A stretch of DNA of 22,522 nt. It comes from Planctomycetota bacterium (GTDB lineage Bacteria; Planctomycetota; Phycisphaerae; Phycisphaerales; SM1A02). A program made the position numbers and the translations under genes. Positions 17,289 to 22,522 of this stretch are shown here, one piece after another. The notes under the pieces are model-generated. The model worked only from the letters and a program-made list of their open reading frames with translations. It had not been told where the DNA came from and did no database searches. Each line of letters begins with the position of its first letter. Position 1 is the first letter of the stretch. The stretch lies in assembly GCA_009926815.1 (NCBI GenBank), contig RFOC01000009.1, forward strand, positions 1 through 22,522, written 5' to 3'.

Positions 17289-18125
17289 ATGTCCGCCGCC
17301 CCGCGCATCGTCTCGCTGCTGAACCAGAAGGGTGGCGTGGGCAAGACCACGACCACGGTGAACCTCGGCGCCGCGCTGGCCGCGGCGGGACAGCGCACGC
17401 TGCTCGTCGACATGGATCCGCAGTCCAACCTCTCCCTGCACTTCGGGGTCGAGGCGGACGAGGGTCGCGCCAGTTCCACGGCGCTCTTCTCGTCCGAGCC
17501 GCCGGACATCGAGGCGTGCATCGTGGAGGGCCGGCCCAATCTCAGCTTCATCCCGGCCGACACGGAACTGGCCCTGGTCGAGGGCGAGCTGGCGGGTCGC
17601 CAGGATGTGCAGACGGTGCTTCGTGATGCGCTGGCCCGGCTGCGTGGTCGCTTCGACGCCATCCTGATCGATTGCCCGCCGGGTCTTGGCGTGCTCAGCG
17701 TGAACGCCCTCACCGCCTCGGGCGAGGTCTTCGTGCCCATGCAGGCGCAGTACCTGGCCCTTCGCGGACTGGAGAAGCTGCTCGGCACCGTGCAGCTGGT
17801 GGCCGCGGGACTCAATCCGGAGCTGGTGTGCTCGGGCGTGATCCTGTGCATGCACGAGTCGCTCTCCAGCCATGGCAAGGCCGTGGTCGAGGAGATCCGC
17901 TCGCACCTGGAGCAGTTCCGCACCGCCGACGTGCCGTGGCGCGACTGCCGGCTGCTGCAGCCGCCCATCCGTCGCAACGTCAAGCTGGCGGAGGCGCCCA
18001 GCTTCGGCAAGACCATCTTCGACTACGACCCTCGGTGTCCCGGCGCCGACGATTACCGACGCCTGGCCGAGAGCGTGCTCGCCATGTGGGCCGAGCGAGT
18101 CGCGCCAGCCGCCGAGCGGGGCTGA
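17289..18125 (+). CDS. ParA/Soj-family ATPase
   Basis: ParA ATPases bind DNA non-specifically when ATP-bound and move ParB-parS complexes or other cargo. The 278 residues carry the deviant Walker A KGGVGKT at 14-20 with the signature lysine K14, LLVDMDPQSN at 38-47 (Walker A'), and ILIDCPPGLG at 125-134 (Walker B, D128). The C-terminal KLAEAPSFGKTIFDYDP and GADDYRRLAE are typical of Soj rather than MinD. No N-terminal DNA-binding extension is present. The start at 17289 follows TATACT by 8 bases and precedes the family N-terminus by only a few residues. No parB, parS-like palindrome or replication gene is seen nearby, so whether it is the chromosomal segregation ParA or an orphan positioning ATPase cannot be told here. 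An FAD oxidoreductase gene starts 6 bases after its stop. Confidence 0.92.
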   Translation: MSAAPRIVSLLNQKGGVGKTTTTVNLGAALAAAGQRTLLVDMDPQSNLSLHFGVEADEGRASSTALFSSEPPDIEACIVEGRPNLSFIPADTELALVEGELAGRQDVQTVLRDALARLRGRFDAILIDCPPGLGVLSVNALTASGEVFVPMQAQYLALRGLEKLLGTVQLVAAGLNPELVCSGVILCMHESLSSHGKAVVEEIRSHLEQFRTADVPWRDCRLLQPPIRRNVKLAEAPSFGKTIFDYDPRCPGADDYRRLAESVLAMWAERVAPAAERG

Positions 18126-18131
18126 TCGAGC

Positions 18132-19433
18132 ATGCAGGTCATCGTCATCGGTGCCGGACTCTCCGGACTCGCGGCCGCCCGGACCCTGCAGGCGAGGGGC
18201 GTCTCCTGCACCGTGCTCGAGGCGTCGGATCGCGTGGGAGGCCGCGTGGCCACCGACGTGGTCGAGGGCTTCCGGATCGACCGCGGCTTCCAGGTTCACC
18301 TCCCGGCCTATCCCGAGGCGGGTGAGTGGGTCGACCCCGTCGAGCTGGAACTCTGTCACCTGCCTCGACAGGCGCAAGTCTTCAACGGTCATCGGCTGGT
18401 GCACGTGGGTCATCCATGCGAGGTGCCGCTCGGTGCTCTCCATGCGGTGCTGGGCGGGATCGCGGGTCCCGGAGCGGTTGGATTCATGCTGGGCCGCGTC
18501 GGTCGTGCCTGGTTGCACCCCACGCCCACCGAGCCATGTCTGCGCGGCGAATCGGCGGAGCGTCTGCTCCGCCGGAAGGGGGCGGGCCAGGGGTTCATCG
18601 ACGGGTTCATGCGCCCCTTCTTCGGGGGCGTCTTCCTCGATCGGACCCTCGGCATGGATGCGGGCCTGCTCGAGTTCCTGCTGATCATGTTCGCCCGCGG
18701 CGGTGCCGCCGTGCCCCGCGGTGGCATGGGTGAACTGCCGAGGGCTCTTGCCCGGCCGCTCCCGCCCGGGTCCATCCGGCTGAACTGCCCGGTGCAGGCC
18801 CTCATGCGCTCGCCCGAGGGCTGGACGCTTCGCACGCCGCTTGGAGCGATGCGGGCGGATGCGGTCATCCTGGCGGTGGACGCGTCGACCGCCAGGATCT
18901 TCCTGCCGGACCTGCCGGAACCGGTGTGGCGATCCACCGTGCAGCTGGCCTTCGGCGTGCCCGAGTCCGCGCTGCCGCCATCCCTTCGGACGCCGGTGCT
19001 GCACCTCGATGGACAGGGCACGGGACCCGTGAATCACCTGACCAACCTCTCCGCGGCCATGCCCGGCCATGCGCCGGCGGGCCAGGCGCTGGTCACCGCC
19101 AGCACGGTGGGCGCCGCCGTGGATGGCGTGGGCGAGCGAGGCCTGGAACGCATGGTCCGTTCGCAACTGGCCGCGTGGTTCCGCGGACCCATCGATCGGT
19201 GGCGGCTCCTTCGGACCGACGTGGTGCGGCACGCCCTGCCTCGCCAGTGGCCCGTTGATCTGGCGCGCCGGCCCGCGATCGATCGCGGCCAGGGTCTCTT
19301 CCTCGCGGGCGACTGGGTGGCCGAAGGCTCGATCGACGCGTCGATGCGATCAGGCCGGGCCGCCGCGCTGGCCGCCCTGGACGGGCTGGGGAGCGGCGGA
19401 GCCCGGGATCGCGCCCACCAGAATGGTCGCTGA
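18132..19433 (+). CDS. FAD-dependent oxidoreductase (amine-oxidase/phytoene-desaturase superfamily)
   Basis: The N-terminus MQVIVIGAGLSGLAAARTL is the FAD-binding Rossmann motif, G7-x-G9-x-x-G12, followed by the glutamate of VLEASDRVGGRV at 30-41. DRGFQVHLPAYPEA (about residues 57-70) is typical of a protoporphyrinogen-oxidase-like or amine-oxidase-like subgroup. The C-terminal GLFLAGDWVAEGSIDASMRSGRAAA is the second FAD contact. The 433-residue length is normal. The substrate cannot be inferred: relatives act on amines, carotenoid precursors, porphyrinogens or unknown compounds. The start lies 6 bases after the parA stop and lacks a Shine-Dalgarno, which suggests translation coupled to parA. 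The last 84 bases overlap the minus-strand lipoprotein gene. Confidence 0.9.
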   Translation: MQVIVIGAGLSGLAAARTLQARGVSCTVLEASDRVGGRVATDVVEGFRIDRGFQVHLPAYPEAGEWVDPVELELCHLPRQAQVFNGHRLVHVGHPCEVPLGALHAVLGGIAGPGAVGFMLGRVGRAWLHPTPTEPCLRGESAERLLRRKGAGQGFIDGFMRPFFGGVFLDRTLGMDAGLLEFLLIMFARGGAAVPRGGMGELPRALARPLPPGSIRLNCPVQALMRSPEGWTLRTPLGAMRADAVILAVDASTARIFLPDLPEPVWRSTVQLAFGVPESALPPSLRTPVLHLDGQGTGPVNHLTNLSAAMPGHAPAGQALVTASTVGAAVDGVGERGLERMVRSQLAAWFRGPIDRWRLLRTDVVRHALPRQWPVDLARRPAIDRGQGLFLAGDWVAEGSIDASMRSGRAAALAALDGLGSGGARDRAHQNGR

Positions 19434-19829
19434 GCCCATCGCCGGGTCCACCGGGTTCGATCGGTAGCTCACCTCCACCTGGCGGCTGTCCTTGCGGAAG
19501 AGCATGCGGCCATGTCCCGGCCCCACCTCCCGTCGCCAGAGGGTCCAGCCGCGCTCGGTGTACAGCTCCACCAGCTCGTCGGCGTAGGCGTCGGTCTCGC
19601 CGACCGTGCCCCGATAGGTGAAGCGGCCTCCCGAAAGCACGTCGCCGCGCTGGTCGATGCCCGTGGCATGCCGGCTTTCCAGGCCTGGTGGCGCTGGAAT
19701 GTCGCTCTCCAGCACCATGGCATCTCCCTTGCCCGAGAGCAGCCTCGCTGCGCGGGCCACGCAGCCGCCCTGCAGGCCCACGAGGGCCGCCAGAACCAGC
19801 ACCAGGAACCCTGCAGCCGCGCGAGGCAT
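19350..19829 (-). CDS. Lipoprotein of unknown function (159 aa)
   Basis: The ATG at 19829 gives MPRAAAGFLVLVLAALVGLQGGC, a lipoprotein signal with the lipobox QGGC and cysteine at residue 23. A longer frame from 19883 adds a charged leader and runs into murJ, so I reject it. The mature domain has FTYRGTVGETDAYADELVELYTERGW, then TLWRREVGPGHGRMLFRKDSRQVEVSYRSN, a beta-alpha-beta pattern like small envelope proteins in which a helix with an aromatic end (LYTERGW) precedes two strands. The function is unknown. Support for the start comes from a minus-strand TAGAAT ending 7 bases upstream. The 3' 84 bases are antisense to the FAD oxidoreductase, giving a Gly/Gln/Pro-rich C-terminus (QPVQGGQRGGPA) that may be unconstrained. 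It diverges from murJ. Confidence 0.85.
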   Translation of the reverse strand: MPRAAAGFLVLVLAALVGLQGGCVARAARLLSGKGDAMVLESDIPAPPGLESRHATGIDQRGDVLSGGRFTYRGTVGETDAYADELVELYTERGWTLWRREVGPGHGRMLFRKDSRQVEVSYRSNPVDPAMGSATILVGAIPGSAAPQPVQGGQRGGPA

Positions 19830-19836
19830 CGACCCG

Positions 19837-19842
19837 ATTCTA
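19837..19842 (-). promoter_or_regulatory. -10 hexamer of the 19829 lipoprotein (leaderless type)
   Basis: TAGAAT on the minus strand, one mismatch from consensus, ends 7 bases before the ATG at 19829. It shares two bases with the plus-strand TACCTT proposed for murJ. Confidence 0.55.
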
Positions 19843-19846
19843 CCTT
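19841..19846 (+). promoter_or_regulatory. -10-like hexamer of murJ
   Basis: TACCTT lies 15 bases before the murJ ATG at 19862 and would give a leader of roughly 8-9 nt with no Shine-Dalgarno. It overlaps the divergent lipoprotein -10. Confidence 0.35.
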
Positions 19847-19861
19847 TCCGCACGTCCTCCC

Positions 19862-21457
19862 ATGACCATCGAGAAGCACGCACGCACCTTCACGCTGCTC
19901 ACGCTGCTCAGCCGCGTCTTCGGCCTGCTGCGCGAGACCGTCCAGTACGCGGTCTTCGGCATGGGCCCGGTCATGGACGCCTTCTCGCTGGCGTTCCAGA
20001 TTCCCAATCTCTTCCGCAGGCTCTTCGGCGAAGGGGCGCTCACCGCCAGCTTCGTGCCCGTCTACACCCGGCTCGACCGCGATGATCCGGTGGCGGCGCG
20101 GCGGTTCGCCGGCCTGCTGCTCTCCCTGCTCACCGTGTTCCTGGCGGCCCTCACGCTGGTGGGTGAACTGATCCTGTCGGCGTGGCCGGCACCGACCCCG
20201 GACGCAGCGCTGGCCGTGCGGCTCATCGCCGTCATGCTTCCGTACATGCCCATGGTCTGCGTGGTGGCGGTCATGGGCGCCATCCTGGGCGTGCATGGTC
20301 GCTTCGGGCCGGCCGCGTTCAGTCCGGTGCTGCTCAACGTCGGCATGATCGTGGCTGCGGCGCTCGCGTGGTGGCTGCCCGGTGGTGGCGAGGCCGCGGC
20401 ACGAACGCGGATCGGCTGGGCGGCCATGGGCGTGCTGCTGGCGGGCGTGGCCCAGGTCGCGTGGATGGTGCGCGGCCTCCGGGGCATGGGCCTTCGCCCA
20501 TCGTTGCGTCCGGGCAGCGAGCGGGCGGCGCTCATGGAGACCCTCCGTGCCGGCCTGCCGATGCTGCTGGGGCTGGGGGTGTTCCAGCTGAACGTGCTCA
20601 TGGACAGCCTGATCGCCAGCTATCCCACGATGGTCGGCCCGACGATCATGGGCGTGGACTATCCGCTGCAGCAGGGGGCCAACGCCGTCATGAACGCGGC
20701 CACGCGGCTCTACGAGTTCCCGCTTGGCGTCTTCGGCATCGCGGTGGCCACCGTCATCTTCCCGCTGCTTGCCCGGCAAGCCGACGATCGGCACGCCTTC
20801 GTGCACTCGCTGCGTCGGGGCATGCGGCTCGTGGCCTTCATCGGGGTGCCCGCCAGCATCGGCCTGATGCTGGTGGCGCAGCCATTCACGGTGGCCGTGC
20901 TGCGAGGTGGTGCGGTCACGGCCGAGGACGCCCAGCGCGTCGCGCAGGTGCTGGTCGCGTTCGCGCCCGCCGTGGCGGCGTACAGCGCCAATCACCTTCT
21001 CACCCGTGCCTTCTACGCGCTGGGTGACCGGAACACGCCGCTGCGGATCAGCCTGTCCATGGTGGCGCTCAACCTGCTGCTGAACGTGACCCTGATCTGG
21101 ACCCCGCTGAACCTGACGGGTCTGGCATGGAGCACCACGCTCTGCGCCTTCATCCAGCTGCTGCTGCTGGGGCGAAGGCTTCAGGCACGCGTGGGCCGGC
21201 TTGCCGATGACGCCGTCTGGCGAAGCCTGGCGAAGACGCTGGTGGCCACGGGCGTCATGGCCCTGACCACGTTCCTGATGGACCAGGTCCTGCCGCTGGG
21301 CGAGGGTCGGTGGGCGGCCGTGGGCCGAACGCTGGCCCTGGCCGGCACCGGAGCGGGCGCCATGCTCGTGGTGGCCCGGCGACTGCACATGCCCGAATGG
21401 CGATGGGCCATCGGCATGGCGGAGGCCGAGGCGAAGGTGGCCGATCCCGCTCCCTGA
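19862..21457 (+). CDS. murJ: Lipid II flippase MurJ
   Basis: MurJ moves the peptidoglycan precursor lipid II across the inner membrane. The 531-residue length and the membrane-helix pattern throughout match the family. The N-terminal signature is present: LLTLLSRVFGLLRETVQYAVFG, then MDAFSLAFQIPNLFRRLFGEGALTASFVPVY. LYEFPLGVFGIAVATVIFPLLA in the middle and FYALGDRNTPLRISL in the second half are also characteristic. The ATG at 19862 gives the family-typical MTIEKHARTFTLLTLLSRVFG; the open frame upstream is antisense to the lipoprotein and rejected. There is no Shine-Dalgarno. Presence of MurJ implies that the organism makes peptidoglycan or retains lipid II transport. Structured RNA elements begin 24 bases after its stop. 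Confidence 0.95.
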   Translation: MTIEKHARTFTLLTLLSRVFGLLRETVQYAVFGMGPVMDAFSLAFQIPNLFRRLFGEGALTASFVPVYTRLDRDDPVAARRFAGLLLSLLTVFLAALTLVGELILSAWPAPTPDAALAVRLIAVMLPYMPMVCVVAVMGAILGVHGRFGPAAFSPVLLNVGMIVAAALAWWLPGGGEAAARTRIGWAAMGVLLAGVAQVAWMVRGLRGMGLRPSLRPGSERAALMETLRAGLPMLLGLGVFQLNVLMDSLIASYPTMVGPTIMGVDYPLQQGANAVMNAATRLYEFPLGVFGIAVATVIFPLLARQADDRHAFVHSLRRGMRLVAFIGVPASIGLMLVAQPFTVAVLRGGAVTAEDAQRVAQVLVAFAPAVAAYSANHLLTRAFYALGDRNTPLRISLSMVALNLLLNVTLIWTPLNLTGLAWSTTLCAFIQLLLLGRRLQARVGRLADDAVWRSLAKTLVATGVMALTTFLMDQVLPLGEGRWAAVGRTLALAGTGAGAMLVVARRLHMPEWRWAIGMAEAEAKVADPAP

Positions 21458-21480
21458 ATCCCGGAAAAAAGGCCCGAACT

Positions 21481-21591
21481 GTCTCATGCGGCCCGCCGTC
21501 GTGGCGTAATCAGGCTGGCGGAGTCGACCGAGTTGTCTGGTCAACGCCCACACAGCGACTCCGCCGGCCGCCTCCAGCGTCGGAGGCGGCC
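21481..21591 (+). ncRNA. Candidate structured RNA, copy A
   Basis: The element has five parts: a 5' box GTCTCATGCGG at 21481-21491; a short CGCC/GGCG helix; a CGTA box at 21505; a 10-bp stem GGCGGAGTCG (21517-21526) / CGACTCCGCC (21556-21565), extendable by a G-U pair, with a 29-nt loop containing CAACG and GCCCAC; and a directly abutting perfect 10-bp stem GGCCGCCTCC / GGAGGCGGCC (21566-21591) with a 6-nt loop. A terminator hairpin follows at 21604. The same order and spacing recur in copy B. It does not contain motifs I know from RNase P RNA, tmRNA, SRP RNA or common riboswitches. It could be an independent small RNA or a structured 3' UTR of murJ. The exact 5' end is unknown. Confidence 0.5.
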
Positions 21592-21603
21592 CCTTGAATC
21601 ACC

Positions 21604-21645
21604 CCGCCGCCGCCGGACCGGTCCCGGCGGCGGTGATGCTTTTGG
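21604..21645 (+). terminator. Rho-independent terminator after RNA copy A
   Basis: CCGCCGCCG at 21604-21612 pairs perfectly with CGGCGGCGG at 21625-21633 and is followed by TGATGCTTTT. It would end transcription from murJ or RNA copy A. Confidence 0.75.
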
Positions 21646-21672
21646 ACACCGCGTCCATGATTTCCACGGACC

Positions 21673-21783
21673 GTCTCACGCGGATGGCATGAGCCCCGTA
21701 TCCGGTGCGGCAGGTCCACCTCCGGCAACGAAGTCCCGCCCACGAACATGACCTGCCGGCTGCGTCGTGCGTCCGGCGCAGCC
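21673..21783 (+). ncRNA. Candidate structured RNA, copy B
   Basis: This is the second occurrence of the copy-A architecture, 192 bases downstream. GTCTCACGCGG (10 of 11 identical to copy A) is at 21673. A short GGC/GCC helix replaces CGCC/GGCG. CGTA is at 21697, exactly the same offset of 24 as in copy A. Then come a 9-bp stem CGGCAGGTC (21708-21716) / GACCTGCCG (21750-21758) with a 33-nt loop again containing CAACG and GCCCAC, and an abutting stem GGCTGCG / CGCAGCC (21758-21764 / 21777-21783, which could share base 21758) followed by TTTCC. Stem sequences differ from copy A while pairing is kept, which argues for a selected structure. Another terminator follows at 21803. No gene starts downstream on this strand. 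Confidence 0.5.
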
Positions 21784-21802
21784 TTTCCTGGCCGTCTCCG
21801 CG

Positions 21803-21840
21803 GCGCCGCACGGGAAGTGTCGTGCGGCGCTATTCATTTT
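21803..21840 (+). terminator. Rho-independent terminator after RNA copy B
   Basis: GCGCCGCACG at 21803-21812 pairs perfectly with CGTGCGGCGC at 21821-21830 around an 8-nt loop and is followed by TATTCATTTT. The T-rich side is on the plus strand, so it terminates a plus-strand transcript that contains no recognisable gene after the first terminator. It also lies next to the mqnE stop. Confidence 0.85.
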
Positions 21841-21850
21841 CGGGAGCCGC

Positions 21851-22522
21851 TCAGCCGGCCACGCGCCAGGCCGCGCCATCGCGCGTGACGGGCCGGTACA
21901 GCGTGTCCCGTTCCACCGGACGGAAGCCGGCACCGCGGATCGCCCGCAGCAGGTCGGCCACGCTGGTCTCCTGATGGTTGCCTTCGCCCACGGCCTTGGT
22001 GATGTCGTACCACACCACCACGGTGCCGTCGATGTCGTCGGCGCCCGCACCGAGCATGAGTTCAGCCATGGGCAGCGTCTGCATGATCCAGAAGGCCTTC
22101 ACGTGCGGGAAGTTGTCCAGCATGAGCCGGGCCACCGCCAGCGTGCGCAGGTTCTCCAGGCCCGTCGGCGCGGGCAGGTGCTCCAGCTCGCTCTCGTTGG
22201 GGAAGAACGGCAGGGGAATGATCGTCTGGAAGTAGCCGGTGGAGAGACCCGCCTGTCCCGGCATGGGCAGGCGCTCGAGGGGATAGCGATCGGCCGGGCC
22301 GGTGAGCACCACCTCGCCCGCAGGACCCACGGGAATCCGCTGCGCCGTGGCCCAATCGCACAGGGTCCGATCCTGCTGCTCGCGCAGCAGCCGCATGTGC
22401 CGAAGCCGCTCGGGGCGCCGCTCCACGTGCCCGTAGAGCATGGTGGCGTTGGAATTCAGCCCCAGTTCATGGGCCGCCCGGTGCACGTCGAGCCAGTGGT
22501 CGCCGCGGATCTTGCCCTTGAA
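21851..22522 (-). CDS. mqnE: Aminofutalosine synthase MqnE, C-terminal part
   Basis: MqnE is a radical-SAM enzyme that joins 3-[(1-carboxyvinyl)oxy]benzoate to the SAM-derived adenosyl radical, giving aminofutalosine in the futalosine route to menaquinone. The frame is open through the window edge, so the N-terminal half with the CxxxCxxC cluster lies beyond base 22522. The 223 residues present start FKGKIRGDHWLDVHRAAHEL and contain LGLNSNATMLYGHVE, GYFQTIIPLPFFPNES, PTGLENLRTLAVARLMLDNFPHVKAFWIM and GADDIDGTVV, all characteristic of MqnE (the related MqnC differs in these segments). The apparent start at 22486 is an internal GTG, not a real start. It is convergent with the RNA elements after murJ. 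Confidence 0.92.
   Translation of the reverse strand, partial: FKGKIRGDHWLDVHRAAHELGLNSNATMLYGHVERRPERLRHMRLLREQQDRTLCDWATAQRIPVGPAGEVVLTGPADRYPLERLPMPGQAGLSTGYFQTIIPLPFFPNESELEHLPAPTGLENLRTLAVARLMLDNFPHVKAFWIMQTLPMAELMLGAGADDIDGTVVVWYDITKAVGEGNHQETSVADLLRAIRGAGFRPVERDTLYRPVTRDGAAWRVAG

Noticed and set aside
19688..19861. N-terminal extension of murJ by 58 codons
   Set aside because: It overlaps the divergent lipoprotein gene and precedes the canonical MurJ N-terminus; the ATG at 19862 fits.
21464..21471. A6 tract (T6 on the minus strand) as a terminator for mqnE transcripts
   Set aside because: Only a 4-5 bp imperfect stem precedes it on the minus strand, and it is nearly 400 bases from the mqnE stop.
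21458..21850. RNase P RNA, tmRNA, SRP RNA or a tRNA in the gap after murJ
   Set aside because: I could not find the conserved cores of these RNAs, nor a cloverleaf; the tandem architecture also does not fit them.
21533..21974. Small plus-strand ORFs in the gap after murJ (72 and 89 codons)
   Set aside because: They run through stems and terminators, have Arg/Pro-rich shadow composition, no ribosome-binding site, and one continues into antisense mqnE.

Overview
The window is a high-GC (by eye about two-thirds G+C or more), densely packed bacterial chromosome segment with ordinary housekeeping genes and no mobile elements, CRISPR array, tRNA or rRNA that I can see. The gene content fits Planctomycetota, probably the class Phycisphaerae: futalosine-route menaquinone synthesis (MqnE), pyruvate phosphate dikinase, many poorly recognised exported proteins and lipoproteins, and few Shine-Dalgarno sequences. 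The taxonomic call is an inference from gene style, not a database match.

Layout, left to right. 1-294 is the 3' end of leuS. 398-2290 is a large exported protein of unknown function, convergent with an unknown cytoplasmic-looking gene (2350-3087, minus) and a 49-residue membrane mini-protein (3168-3317, minus). 3443-5285 holds a DUF2314-like protein followed closely by a lipoprotein. 5315-6160 is a PilZ/YcgR-like protein whose 3' end overlaps pabB (6099-7442, minus). pabB diverges from ppdK (7583-10417), which ends in a strong terminator. A CBM9-like lipoprotein (10501-11316) and a Glu/Leu/Phe/Val-dehydrogenase-family gene with an altered active site (11413-12765) follow. An HIT-family protein (12809-13225, minus) diverges from a tight cluster: nadC, birA and two translationally coupled exported unknowns (13275-17253). 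Then come a Soj-type parA with an FAD-dependent oxidoreductase 6 bases behind it (17289-19433), a lipoprotein on the minus strand overlapping the oxidoreductase (19350-19829), murJ (19862-21457), a 393-base gap, and the 3' two-thirds or so of mqnE running off the right edge (minus).

Two signals are not explained by the gene list. First, the gap after murJ carries two tandem copies of one structured-RNA architecture. Each copy has the same 5' box, a CGTA box at the same offset, a large-loop hairpin, a second hairpin directly abutting it, and its own Rho-independent terminator on the plus strand. This is the best candidate here for an undescribed small-RNA family. Second, at least nine genes on both strands start 6-9 nt downstream of a TAnnnT -10-like hexamer and lack a Shine-Dalgarno. 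This implies leaderless or near-leaderless mRNAs as the common mode of expression, and it supports several start-site choices, including the 49-residue ORF.

Functionally the segment combines cofactor synthesis (folate/pABA, NAD, biotinylation, menaquinone), central carbon and nitrogen metabolism (PPDK, the dehydrogenase homologue), envelope construction (MurJ, lipoproteins) and c-di-GMP or cell-surface signalling (PilZ). Apart from nadC-birA and the coupled exported pair, neighbours do not form an obvious single pathway.
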